This document shows, piece by piece, positions 46,780 through 57,666 of a stretch of 64,000 nt of DNA; the stretch's first letter is position 1; each line of letters opens with the position of its first letter. Under the pieces are notes generated by a model. It saw only the letters and a program-made list of their open reading frames with translations. It did no database searches and was not told the DNA's origin. The position numbers were made by a program, and so were the translations under genes. Source of the stretch: Cannabis sativa (Eukaryota > Streptophyta > Magnoliopsida > Rosales > Cannabaceae); the NCBI RefSeq assembly GCF_029168945.1, contig NC_083604.1, positions 46,123,686 to 46,187,685 on the forward strand. Direction: 5' to 3'.

Positions 46780-47216
46780 AAAGTATTTTTTTGAAGGCAT
46801 CAGCCAAAAATACCACGATTCAAACACAATTCGATAAATTTGACCACCAAAGCATAGCATAGTCTAAAGAATTACCCATCTCAGCAAGACTACGAGTTAT
46901 GGTGTCCTCAGTTTATTTACAATGCAAAAAATTAACACCTTTAACATTTACACAAATAAAAAGAATATCAGATAAAACAGATCTAAATTCAGCCAAAACA
47001 ATTTCTTTTTTCGACAATGCAAGGTTGATCTTTTGGCAATCTAATTCCAAATCAATCTCAGCATACCCCAACCAAGAGCAAAGAAAAAACCCATAAAAAA
47101 TGGTCATTTCTTCAGCAACCGGTGGTGAAAGAGAGCCTTGTGCCGAGTTGCTACAGAGGCAAGACAAGTCCCAGCATGGTCCCTGATCGAAGCTCCATAA
47201 CCCAACCTATACAATC
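46780..47216 (-). pseudogene. RNase H-like (RVT_3 type) domain fragment
   Basis: On the minus strand, across frameshifts, the order is SIRDHAGTCLASVATRH, SLSPPVAEEMTIFYGFFLCS, IDLELDCQKINLALSKKE, EFRSVLSDILFI, FLHCK and SLAEMGNSLDYAMLWW. This is the order of a plant RNase H-like domain of the RVT_3 family: DHxG start, Glu-rich helix, ELDC with an Asp, VLSDI, and a final (N)ANxxAH...LAK-like part that is decayed. Such domains are found at the end of LINE ORF2 proteins and as free genes. No LINE RT is next to it. It is too damaged to be functional. Confidence 0.6.
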
Positions 47217-47714
47217 TGAACTAAACATCCCAACAACAACATTCAGTTTCATTCTGTAAAGTCCTTTTTCAGCAAGTTAGATGGCAAAATATTTTTCTTT
47301 TATGGTAAGATTGATTTGCATGCATACCCGATTGTCTTACCTTGTATATTCGGTTTTAATTGCTCTTTTTTATGTTAGGAAAGATGCATTTTGACAGCTG
47401 AACTTTTCTTGTATGGAAACTCCTTGTAAGAGAAGCAATTCTCTTATAGAAAGTTGGTTTTTAAAGGAAACTTTAATTATTTCCTTTTTCTTATTGAATT
47501 CGATTGTATCTTGATACAATCAGATTACATAATTTGTTTATGGCAGGAATCAAGTCTTAGTAGAAGATTGGACCCGATTATAGCAAGTTTCCTTTTTCTG
47601 GTCAGATTTGTTGCGTCAGCTTTTGATTCTGATGCTACAGATTGTGTTTACTTTAGGAAACTTTTGTACAGTTGTAGATTCAATCTTGTGGTTGTCTCTA
47701 GTGTTTTTATGTTC

Positions 47715-47723
47715 TATAAATAG
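47715..47723 (+). promoter_or_regulatory. TATA box of copia F LTR
   Basis: TATAAATAG in the middle of the LTR, about 690 bp before the primer site, in a context (GTTCTATAAATAGAGCC) typical of plant LTR promoters. Confidence 0.7.
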
Positions 47724-47904
47724 AGCCTAGAGAGTAGCCATTCGAATCAGCTCTTCCATTATTTATTTTTTGCATTTTTCTTATTTGTGAGGAGAGTTTC
47801 TTTGTTATGTGAGAACCTAGTTGTTCATCTAGGTTCTAGTATTTTATATATCAGTTCTTACTCTGTCCTAGAGTTTGTTAGAACGACTTGACTGAACAAG
47901 AGAG

Positions 47905-48011
47905 TGGTCTTCGAGAGAAGACCTGTTGAAGCCTTACTTCGGGAGGAAGTAAGCACTTTGGTCTTCGCGAGAAGACTTGTTAAAGCCTTACTTCAGGAGG
48001 AAGTAAGCACT
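47905..48011. repeat. 53-bp direct repeat, each unit with two hairpins
   Basis: Units at 47905-47957 and 47959-48011. Each contains GGTCTTC/GAAGACC-type and CTTACTTC/GAAGTAAG stems with loops of four to five bases; in the second unit the first stem is weakened (GAAGACT). It lies downstream of the TATA box, so it would be in the R/U5 part of the transcript. Confidence 0.85.
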
Positions 48012-48404
48012 CACACTTCAAAGACGAAGGGAGTTCGGGCTTGAAGGTGTTTCAGAAGTCAGATTCATAAAGTACATTACAAATGATTGCTGCAATAATT
48101 TAGAGGGAGTCCAAACTTGTTTAAGTCAATTGTCTTTGTAATTGTTGATACTTTATTAATTGATTTCATTCTCTGGGTGTGGCCCCGTGGACTAGGAGTG
48201 TTCGAGAGAACACTGATACCATGTACAAATCTCTTGTGTCAAGCTATTTAACTTTCTACAATTATTTTTATATTCTACCTATTCTGTTTTGTCGCTGCAA
48301 AACTGGTTTCTGCAGTAACAGAATTACATTCTGCTTCTGCAGGCGCATATAGTTTTATATTTTCATATATATTATTGGCATTTGTAAAAACTCAGTTTTT
48401 CAAT

Positions 48405-48419
48405 TGGTATCAGAGCGGG
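48405..48419 (+). promoter_or_regulatory. tRNA-Met primer binding site of copia F
   Basis: TGGTATCAGAGCGGG, the usual initiator tRNA-Met primer site, two bases after the LTR end. Confidence 0.92.
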
Positions 48420-48461
48420 ACACTAAACTCTTAGTGTGGTCCTTTAACGGTTTTGTGTAAA

Positions 48462-48807
48462 ATGTCGTTTTTTGTAGAAGGAAGTTCGATTTCTTGACCA
48501 CCTTTGCTTAATGATTCTAATTATCCTTATTGGAAAGTTAGAATGAGGGCCTTCATCAAATCTCAAGATGAGAAAGCTTGGAGGATGGTTTTATCAGGTT
48601 GGTCTTTTCCAGTTGAGACAGATTCCGCAGGTAATTCTACAGTAAAATCTGAACTGAATGGTCTATTGAAGATGATAAACTTTCTGCCTACAATAGCAAA
48701 GCGTTGCATGCTATATTTAATGGTGTAGGTGAGGGTTACATTAAACTTATATCATCTTGTAAATCTGCCAAGGAAGCTTGGGAGATCCTTCAAGCTCAGT
48801 TTGAAGG
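48462..48807 (+). pseudogene. gag: Copia F gag, N-terminal fragment
   Basis: ATG at 48462 (MSFFVEGSSIS), then a TGA where Arg is usual, then PPLLNDSNYPYWKVRMRAFI and SQDEKAWRMVLSGW, the N-terminal block of copia gag (DUF4219/UBN2). A one-base shift near 48658 changes frame; the original frame continues with SAYNSKALHAIFNGV and KEAWEILQAQFEG. It is cut at 48808 by LTR-A sequence. Nothing of F's pol is visible; it may lie to the right of the window. Confidence 0.87.
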
Positions 48808-49742
48808 TGTTGGAATTATTTTATCACGATCTAGATTTACTACCATGTATGTTGTTTAACATGCTAAATATGAATTTCTAAAACAATATAAATAAACACA
48901 TAAAAGTTTGAAAAACCATACAGTGGGTGCAGCGGAATTAAATGACTCCTTCTGCTCAAATCTCTAACCCTTGTATCCTTTCTGTAGCAGAGTATCACCA
49001 AGATTTGAGCCCGAAACTCCTTCTCTTGAATTTCGATTCTTCACAGTCTTACATACTATGATTGAGGACCAACTTGATGTGTGTGGGCACTCACTCTATC
49101 ACTAATGGCTGAATAATATTTGTGAAGAAAGGCTTAGTGTTTTTTGAAATTGAAGAGAAAGAAGAAGAAGGAAGAGGTCTCATCAAAAAGCTAGGTTTTT
49201 AGCTTTGGAGACATTAGTTGGATGAAGAGACCATAGCCTTCCTTTTATACTACTTCTCTTAGGGTTAGGGTTGAATTATTAGGAATCAAAAATGATAAAA
49301 ATAGGGTAAAAATAAACTTGATGGCCGACCACTTAATGGCCCCCACTCAAGTTTGAGTTTTGTCATTTTTCCCAACTATTTTACCTATTTTTCATAAATA
49401 CCACTTTTTGCACTTTCAACCCTATAAATGCCAAAACTATTTATTTAATAATTAAAATAACTATCAAATAAAATTGTCATTTATAATATTTATTAATTAG
49501 ACTCCATAAAGTCTCTTAATTAACAAATAAACCTTAAAACACTATTTCTTCACAATCAAGCCATATCTTAGTGAAAAATTCATAAACTAGACATAGTCTA
49601 ATTTTAGAATTATAATTGATTAATTAAAATCAATTAACTGAGTCTTACAAGAAGTTTGTCTCAACTAGTATGGGGACCATGGGCCTATATAACTGAGCTT
49701 CCAATAAGCAGATCTAGAATTTACCAAGTATTACTAGGTCAT
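48808..49742 (-). repeat. LTR-A fragment, inverted relative to element D
   Basis: It begins TGTTGGAATTATTTTATCACG at the insertion point in gag and follows the minus-oriented LTR-A copies for about 930 bp, up to TTTACCAAGTA. There it joins, with a change of orientation, the plus-oriented internal region of element D. The start half of the LTR is missing. Confidence 0.85.
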
Positions 49743-49961
49743 TTTAGATGAGCTGACAACTCTATTCAATGAATGGTAACTTTGACTCTCGCCTAAACAG
49801 GACACTGTATCAGTTTGTTGAAACCTTGGAAATTATTTAGGTCTGTATGCTTTAGTATTTTTCACTTATCATTCCTATGTGCTATGTGCTAATAATTTCT
49901 GAATGAGATTTTGTTTTAAACCTTACTTGATTTCTATTTATTGTTATATGTAGTATCCCAC

Positions 49962-50820
49962 ATGACAATGACCAATCCCATGTTGTCACTATTAACTGAT
50001 AATAAGTTGAATGGATCTAACTTCCCAAAATGGAAAGAGAACATTAACATTGCTCTCATAGGTGAAAGTGCCTTGTTTGTGTTAACTAAGCCGTCTCCTG
50101 AGCATCCGGGTGACAATGCAACCAAAGCTGTAAAGGAGAAGTACGAGCGTTGGCAGAATGCCAACAACAAAGCCCGATACTTCATACTTTCCAGCGTGGT
50201 AGACACCTTGAAAACAAGGTTTGCAAACACTAACACAGCTGCAGGAATCATGACGGAGTTAACTAATCTATTCGAATGGCATCAATCCAATCTCGCTTTG
50301 AAGCGACAACGAAGTTTATCAATGCATGGATGAGTCCTCATCAGAATGTGCGTGATCACCTTCTCCAAGTGGCAAGTTATTTCCAAGAAGCTCAGAATCA
50401 TGGAGCTCAAATGGATCAGACAACTCAAGTTAGTCTAATCTTGAATAGTCTGACTCCAGCTTTTCTGCCCTACACCTCCAATTATGTCATGAATAAGAAG
50501 GAACAAGACTTTCACGAGTTGGTTAACGACCTTTAGACATTTGAAAATCTAATTGGAGGACCACTGAAGAAAGGGGCTAAAGCTCATAATTCTGGAAATG
50601 GTAATGGAGCGACTAAGGCTAAGGCAAACCTTGCCTCTACTTCCAAACCCAAGAACAAGAAGAAATGGAAAAATTGCAAAAAGCCTGTTAAAGCTGTGAA
50701 AACAGTTAAAAAGAAAAAGGATGCTGATCCTGGTGATGCACCAAAAGGAAAATGCTTCTATTGCAATGAAAAATGCCACTGGAAACCCCAATGCCCTAAA
50801 TTGCTAGCAAAGAAACAAGG
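49962..50820 (+). pseudogene. gag: Element D gag (copia UBN2 type) with zinc knuckle
   Basis: ATG at 49962 (MTMTNPMLSLLTDNKLNGSN), FPKWKENINIALIGESALFV and WQNANNKARYFILSSVVDTL form the N-terminal part. A frameshift near 50276 leads to ASIQSRFEATTKFINAWMSP, SLILNSLTPAFLPYTSNYVM, a TAG at 50534-50536 (Gln expected), a Lys-rich stretch, and the zinc knuckle CFYCNEKCHWKPQC (about 50753-50795), which keeps CX2CX4HX4C. The protein would be about 280 residues. One frameshift and one stop mean it is a recent or moderately old pseudogene. Confidence 0.9.
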
Positions 50821-50945
50821 TATATCTTTTCCTATAAACTGATGTGTTTTAGTGAATTATTATCCACTTGGATTATTAATTCTGGACCTACTAACCATGT
50901 TTATTTGTTTTCTTCTTATTTCAGCCACAATTGCTTGAACTCGTA
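50821..50945 (+). pseudogene. Copia protease stub in element D
   Basis: After the zinc knuckle, a frame with WIINSGPTNHVYLFSSYFSH resembles the copia protease start (WIIDSGATNHVC). It carries Asn for the catalytic Asp. Homology to coding sequence then ends, and noncoding sequence shared with elements B and C begins. Confidence 0.7.
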
Positions 50946-52674
50946 TGCTATCTTAGCGAGTTGAGTCGGATAGTTGGACAGAAGGGTGGAGATAGTCCAA
51001 AATGACGATGAAGCTCAGAATCTTCTTTTAATTTTTGAATTAATTATTTTTTTTTTTTAGTTTAAGAACAATTTGGATTTCAATTTTTTTAGTTTGGGAT
51101 TTTATTCCCTATTTTTTCATATTGTTGCAAACAATTCCTTTAATTTTGGAAGATTTTTATAATAATAAAGTTTTCTATTTTGAAAATTGCATTTATGAGT
51201 TGAGCTTCATCTACTTTATCTTATGTAACGATTACCAATTATATTTATATGTTTGTATGTGTATGTGTTTTTATTATTGATACAGATTCTATAGTATCTT
51301 AAACTCTTCATAGAGTTAATACTACATAAACACTAAGGATATATTTTCTATGTTTGTGAATAATTGTTAATTCTATAACAATTATTAAGAATTTGTTTAA
51401 TAAAAAGATCTTTTGATCTGATAGGGGTGGAGAAAAAGTTAAGAATAATATGTAGTTCAACGATCTTTTATATCTTTTGAACTCTGGATTATATTCGAAA
51501 CTCCACATAATCTCTATAACACTAAGAGAACCATGATCTCTATATCCCTTAGGGGTGGATCATAATCTCTATATACTTAGGGGTGGACTATATTCCACAG
51601 TACTCTTTGTGACACATAATTTTAAACATGGAAGTAATTTAATGAATTAGCTATTATCAGAATAAATTCTTGATCTTGATTATATATTTCAGTTTATATT
51701 TACTGTTGTAATAGAAAATGATACCAATAAAGTTCTTTGATAATGTATCACACTACCTTAATTGAGTGGGAGAATTTTAAAAATTCTTTACCCATCTTCT
51801 TTTGGTTGACACCTGTGATAGGAACTTAAGAACACTACTGAGAAAGTAAATCTAACCATTCACATGGATAGAAATAACTTATCAGAATTATGAGAATAAG
51901 ATACAGGAATTCTTGCATAGTCTATTCGAATGACTTGAGCAAAGATTTCTAATCCTCATAACATTTTATGGTATATCAATTTGATTACTTAATCTCTAGC
52001 AAGTATTTTACACTTCAAATACTAAGATTGCTATGTTGATGACTTAGTCTTTAAGAAACTTACAGTTTTCAGATTAAGATAATAAGTCACAACTAAATAT
52101 CCCTCAAAACAATAGTAAGAGGTTAAAAGCACAATTTAACCAGACATCTACTATTGAGTGGGAGCCATGTGAGATGTAATCAAATAAGAAACATTAGGGG
52201 ACAGTCCAGAAAGATTTATGAAAGTGACATATATGTTAGATATTAAGGAACTATATATTAGTAATCCTTATGTACACACCAATTCATTAAGATTTTAAGA
52301 TGGTGGTTACTCTGGGGGTGGAGGAGTTATTCTAGAAGAGTGTAAAAACCTTTCTGTAATAATTCAAGCTCCATCAGTGAAGATAAATAACTTTGTAAAT
52401 TTGAAATTACCAGAAAGTTATTCTACTGAAGAAAATTCTACAATGTATTATCTCAGTTCCAAATTTTAAAGTATAAGAGATATGCCTTCTGTTTATTCAG
52501 ATGTACTTAATAAGCAATAAGGATTTCAGAATCCCTTGATGAGTACAAGCATATAGTAAAGGATGTTGAATGAACAAGGTTCCAGAAATTTGGGTTGAGT
52601 CAAATATACTACACTTGATCTGAAGATCAAGACAACAAATTGATTGTAATGCACAACTTGTTTTATGTTAGTGC
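50946..52674 (+). other. 3' noncoding region of element D
   Basis: No coding frame. Large parts are recognisable in reverse in B (14400-16800) and C (23400-25600), for example GTTTATATTTACTG- and TGAGTGGGAG-containing blocks. It ends at the polypurine tract. Confidence 0.7.
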
Positions 52675-52685
52675 AAGTGGGAGTT

Positions 52686-53486
52686 TGTTGGGTTTTGTGC
52701 CCTAAATAAAACCTGTTACAATCTAATCTGATTAGTTATCAATTTAAGAGATTTGAAGTGATTTATGTTAACATGTATTTTTTCATGCTTATGGTTTAAT
52801 ATATGTATATATTTAATATATGCACAAAATCAGTTAAGTCCATAACATATATTCTTTCACAATTATAGTATTGTCAACACAATGGAATGTGATTGTGATT
52901 ATATGATTCAAAAGGCTAAGTCCCTGTTTCATCAGTGTTTTGGATTTACACTGATGTGATAATCAGCGATGAAGTATACTTACACTTGGAGTAAGTGTTA
53001 TGTTCTCTCCAGAACATTGGTAAAGTATACTAGTTTTGAATGTATGGAGTATACATTGGACTGGACCGATATTGAACTTAGTCAAGATATTATAAACTTA
53101 CCGTTGTATCTTTCCAAGTCAATATCACTAGTTGATCTTAGATCAAAAGATCTTAATCCTGATATGCTTGGGTTCAATCTCAGGAGTACTATTCATGTTC
53201 TTTGATTTGTTAGTTAAACCTACTTTCGGGTCAGGGCAATACGTACATATTAGGAACATGATAGTATGATTGAGTGGGAGCGCTAAACATAAATATGGAA
53301 TCTATAGCTTCTACAGGTATTTAGAAGTAAATTGATGATTTCCTTTGAGCTTAGCTAAATAGATGTAAATGGAAGAGCTCTTATTTGTGTGATTATATTT
53401 TAGTTCACTTAAATATCATTTACAGGTAGCTAAGTGTTTTAAGGATCAAAATACATTGAGGCGTGAAACGGTAAATTAGTTCCTAC
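52686..53486 (+). repeat. 3' LTR (LTR-A) of element D, interrupted
   Basis: It begins TGTTGGGTTTTGTGCCC after the polypurine tract and matches the first ~800 bp of the solo LTR at 3120. It stops at CCTAC, where TGTTAGG starts the Athila-like element. The remainder should lie to the right of the window. Confidence 0.9.
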
Positions 53487-54726
53487 TGTTAGGCTATTTT
53501 TAGCCTATATTTTGGATCAATTTTATGTGCGTTTTTGACTGTGTTGGGACACAATTACGCTTGTTTTCTATGTTTTCAGGTTCTTTGGGAACAATAGAGA
53601 TCTCAGGATGAAAAAGTCCAATAAAAGACGAGCTGAGCAAGGAAAAACACTTTTTGGAGGAAAGATGCATATCTAGCCGCGGCTAGATACAGCTTGGCCG
53701 CGGCTAGATCACGAAGCAGTTTTAAGGCTACAGTTGCCGCGGCGAGATACACCATCGTCACGGCAATTCAAGACTTACAGATGCGTGCTTAAAATGCACT
53801 TATTTGGTCGCGGCGAGACCACACTTGGCCGCGACAAGATTCCGTACGGCCCAGGGGTATTTTTGTCCATCGAACCTTAAAAATTAGTTGTAAATAGAAA
53901 ACTGCGATTGGAAGTAAAAAAAAACAATTTGGAACCCTAAAACACAGCAGAGAGCGGCAGGAAGAGCATAGTGATTCAAGTGAAGATCCAGAATTCATCC
54001 ACCAACAGTTTCTTTCTTTATTTCTCTTTAATTTCTTTATGTTGAATATTGTTATAGGAATGGTTATGGATTTGTTTCTGAACTAAATTTCCCATTTAGG
54101 GAGGATGATGATTGTTGTTTAATGTTTTGCCTAGTTAATGTTTAATTGCCATTCCTTCATTCTTGTTTGTGAAATTATCTGAATTTGTGTTTAATTCCAT
54201 GTTTAAGATTGATCACCTTGTGCATGCTTTATGATCTCAATTCGAAATCTGAAAAGTGAGAATTGAGAATGCTAAAATTTGGATAATCAATGTTCTATGT
54301 GAAACAAGAGTATTTACATGACTTATGTGACGAGTAGATTATTACCTAATGCTGATTTCATGTTCGTCTAATTAAGGAATTAATTAGGTAATATGTGATC
54401 TAGAACCTAGAAGATATGAAAAGAGCTAGGTTACTCTATAATCTGTCATTCACTACAAGAATAGGATAGCAATTAGGCATTAACGATCTGGGTAAACAAC
54501 AACAGGATTCTCCTCCCTATTATCTCATCTTGCTTAAACTCTAACTGTGTTATAAGTTTTCTGAATTTCTTTAATTCTTTTAAATCAAAATTCTTTTCGA
54601 TTTGCCAAATAGAATTATAGGTATAGTTTAGTAGTAGTTAATCCAATTCCCTGTGGTTCGACCTCACCTGTGTGAGTTTACTACTTGATTGCGTATACTT
54701 GCGTAGTGTTTTTAAATTTCGTAACA
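53487..54726 (+). repeat. 5' LTR of the Athila-like element
   Basis: 1,240 bp, starting TGTTAGG and ending GTAACA (inverted terminal TGTTA/TAACA). It carries a cluster of GCCGCGGC-type motifs (53675-53845), several changed by C-to-T or G-to-A. The TATA position reads GTTGTAAATAG (53888-53897), where the 3' LTR has GTTATAAATAG. Confidence 0.92.
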
Positions 54727-54732
54727 AGTTTT

Positions 54733-54750
54733 TGGCGCCGTTACCGGGGA
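54733..54750 (+). promoter_or_regulatory. tRNA-Asp primer binding site
   Basis: TGGCGCCGTTACCGGGGA differs by one base from the complement of the plant tRNA-Asp 3' end (TGGCGCCGTTGCCGGGG). It is six bases inside the LTR. Confidence 0.88.
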
Positions 54751-54874
54751 ATTGTATAAAGATTAATATTACATAAAATTATACTAACTTCTACTTTGGT
54801 ACATTCTTCTTGCTGAATTTCTAACCTTTCTCTTGCCAAAAATTGTTCTTGTCTATTTCAGGAATTTTGAGTGC

Positions 54875-55711
54875 ATGCGCCGCCAAGGGCAAGCAGTAGT
54901 ATTACTCGTTGACCCTGAAATCGAGAAAATTTGTAGGAGAAACTGAAAGAACAAGAGGCAAGAAGGAGTTTTAGCAACTGCTGGAACTTCAGAAATCATG
55001 GCTGCTAATGTGAATGCTAATGCTGTAAATAATGGAGGTAATAACGGTAATAATGGTGGTGCCGTTGAAGATCAAGCTAATGGCCGTAGCTTGAGAGATT
55101 ACATTCTCCCTACTCTGACGGGAGTGCAGTCATGTATCAGGCCACCGGCAGTGGATGAAAATAACTTCGAGATCAAACCTGCCATACTTCAAATGGTGCA
55201 GTCTTCAGTTCAGTTTGGTGGCCTCCCTTCTGAAGATCCTAATCTGCATCTCTCAAACTTCATGGAACTTTGTGAAACTTTTAAAGTTAATAGAGTTAGT
55301 GATGATGCCATTTGACTGAGACTATTCCCATTCTCGCTCAGAGAATGAGCCAAGAGTTGGTTAAACTCCTTGCCACCCAACTCTATTGCCACCTGGAATG
55401 ATCTGGCAACAAAATTCTTGTCAAAGTTCTTCCCTCCAGCAAAGTCTGTAAAGCTGCGAGGAGAAATCAACAACTTCTCCCAACAAGATAATGAATCTCT
55501 CCATGAGGCTTGGGAGAGGTTTAAAGATCTGATCAGAAAATGCCCTCATCATGGTATAGAAAAGTGGATGCTGGTCCACAATTTCTACAACGGGTTGGTT
55601 GGTAACACTAGAACCCTGATAGATGCAGCAGTTGGTGGAGCCTTTATGAGAAAGAGTGCTAATGAGGCTTACGATCTATTGCAGGAGATGGCTCTAAACA
55701 ATCGGCGGTGA
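54875..55711 (+). pseudogene. gag: Athila-like gag, N-terminal and capsid part, pseudogene
   Basis: The best start is ATG at 54875 (MRRQGQAVVLLVDPEIEKI), because this frame runs on, past a TGA at 54944, into [16 protein letters not shown] at 54998. The capsid has [16 protein letters not shown] and [20 protein letters not shown], two TGA codons (about 55313 and 55345) where Arg is expected, then ATWNDLATKFLSKFFPPAKS and ESLHEAWERFKDLIRKCPHH. All three TGA codons can be explained by CGA to TGA. A frameshift at about 55708 moves it to the next frame. Confidence 0.9.
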
Positions 55712-57666
55712 CAGGCGAAAGGAGTCAAACTAAGAAGGTAGCTGGTGTGTTAGAGGTTGATGCCATCACAAAGTTGACAGCTCAGGTTGAGGCATTAACA
55801 AAGCTAATTGCAGGGCAAGCTAAACAAGCCCAAGTTGTTTGTGAGATATGTGGAGGAAATCATCACTTTTCAGATTGTCAAGCAGATGTGGATGATTTGC
55901 CAATGGATGAAGCAAAAGCCATTGGAAATTTTTCACAAAATAACAACAACAATTATGGGTTCAACCAAGGTGGTAACCGAAGAAACAGTGGGTTCTATCA
56001 GCAACGAAATCAGAACCAGACACAGAACCAACAGTTTAATCAGCAACAAGCCTTTGGTGGAAATTCTAATTTGCAAACAGATTTACTGCTACAATTCATG
56101 ACTGAAACTAGATCTTCAATTAAAGACCTGCAGACTCAGATGGGCCAGCTAGCAACTCAAGTAGCAACCCGCTCTCAAGGAAATTTGCCTAGCACAACTG
56201 AAGTTAATCCCAAAGAAAACTGCAAGGCAATTACCCTGAGGAGCGGTAAGAAGTATGATGGGCCTGAATTGACACAACCAGTTGATGTAGATGAGGAGAT
56301 AAAAGTTCAACCATTGCCAACCCCAACACCAACAGCAGAGAAGGCTACTGATAGCCCAGCACAACCACAACAGTCTCCACCAATCAGCATTGATCACCAT
56401 GTGAAAATACCCTATCCTCAGAGACTCAGAAAGACAAGTCTAGACAAGCAGTTCACCAAATTCCTAGAGGTTTTCAAAAGACTACACATTAACATTCCCT
56501 TTGCTGAAGCTTTAGAGCAGATGCCAAGTTATGTGAAGTTCATGAAGGAGATTCTGTCAAAGAAGAGAAAGATGGAGGATTATGAGACAGTGGCCCTAAC
56601 TGAAGAGTGCAGCGCCATTCTACAGAAGAAACTCCCTCCCAAACTCAGAGATCCAGGGAGTTTCACTATTCCTTGTACTATTGGGAGAATTGAAGGAATA
56701 AATGCACTATGTGACTTGGGAGCCAGCATTAACTTAATGCCTCTGTCAGTGTTTAAAAGATTGCAGTTGGGAGAAGTAAAGCCAACCACAGTAACTCTCC
56801 AATTGGCAGATCGATCACTAGCTCATCCTAGAGGAGTCATTGAGGATGTGTTAGTTAAAGTTGACAAGTTCATCTTTCCAGTTGACTTCATTGTTCTGGA
56901 TATGGAAGAAGATAGCAATGTCCCAATCATTCTTTGGAGACCATTCTTGGCAACTGGCCAAGCCTTGATTGATGTTCAGAAGGGTGAATTAAAGCTGAGA
57001 GTCCAAGGAGAAGAAGTGGTCTTTAATGTGCTAAAGGCTATGACATACCCAAAGGCAAGCGATAACTGTTTCTTCATTGATTTGGTTGATAAAATTGTGA
57101 GTGAGAAAAAGCTGCTAGATGATCCTCTCGAACTGAGCTTAACTGAAGATGAATTGACGGAGCAAGAAGGACAAGATGTCATGGGTTATGTGAAATGGCT
57201 TGACTCCTATGGGCCCTTGAACAGAAGGTATTATGAGGAATTGGGAGCAGTTCCAAAAGAGCTGATGCGATCTACTGAAAAGCCTCCAGAACTTGAATTG
57301 AAGGTGCTTCCTAGTCACTTGAGGTATGAGTTTTTGGGTGAAAATAAAAAGCTGCCAGTTATAGTGTCAGCCTCTCTTTCTGATGTGGAAACTAATAGAC
57401 TGCTGAGGGTACTCCGAGCTCACAACAAGGCAATCGCTTGGACACTAGGTGATGTCAAAGGAATCAGTCCTTCAACGGTGATGCACCGAATTCTAATGGA
57501 AGACAATGCCAAACCGACAATCGACGCACAACGTAGACTCAATCCACCCATGAAGGAAGTTGTCAGAAAAGAAGTAGTCAAGTGGTTGGATGCTGGAGTG
57601 GCCTATTCCATCTCAGATAGTAAGTGGGTTAGCCCGGTGCAAGTGGTTCAAAGAAATGTGGAATGA
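55708..57666 (+). pseudogene. pol: Athila-like gag zinc finger, protease and RT start
   Basis: Open for 652 codons. The zinc finger CEICGGNHHFSDC (CX2CX3HX4C, near residue 46) is followed by an Asn/Gln-rich region (NNNNYGFNQGGNRRNSG), a Pro-rich linker, and a protease with LCDLGASINLMPLSVFKRL (about 56700-56760) and LADRSLAHPRGVIEDVLV. RT begins after SWTLGDVKGI-like AWTLGDVKGISPSTVMHRIL (about 57430). A one-base loss near 57650 breaks the frame inside the first RT block; after it come [20 protein letters not shown] and a one-base insertion near 57787. Confidence 0.93.

Larger units (their letters stand above)
47373..48402 (+). repeat. 5' LTR of copia element F (start approximate)
   Basis: The end is set by a clear primer site at 48405. 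A start at TGTTAGGAAAG (47373) is the best guess. It contains a TATA box TATAAATAG at 47715-47723 and a 53-bp direct repeat with hairpins (47905-48011). The matching 3' LTR is not in the window, so the start is unverified. Confidence 0.6.
49743..53486 (+). mobile_element. LTR-A element D: gag-carrying copia derivative with rearranged 5' end
   Basis: Plus-oriented: a leader fragment (49743-49961, shared in reverse with C at about 26100-26215), gag (49962-50820), a short protease remnant, a 1.75-kb noncoding 3' region, polypurine tract AAGTGGGAGTT (52675-52685), and LTR-A from 52686, which is cut at 53486 by the Athila-like element. It lacks integrase, RT and RNase H. A gag-only LTR element of this type is known as TR-GAG. 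There is no correctly oriented 5' LTR or primer site. Confidence 0.82.
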
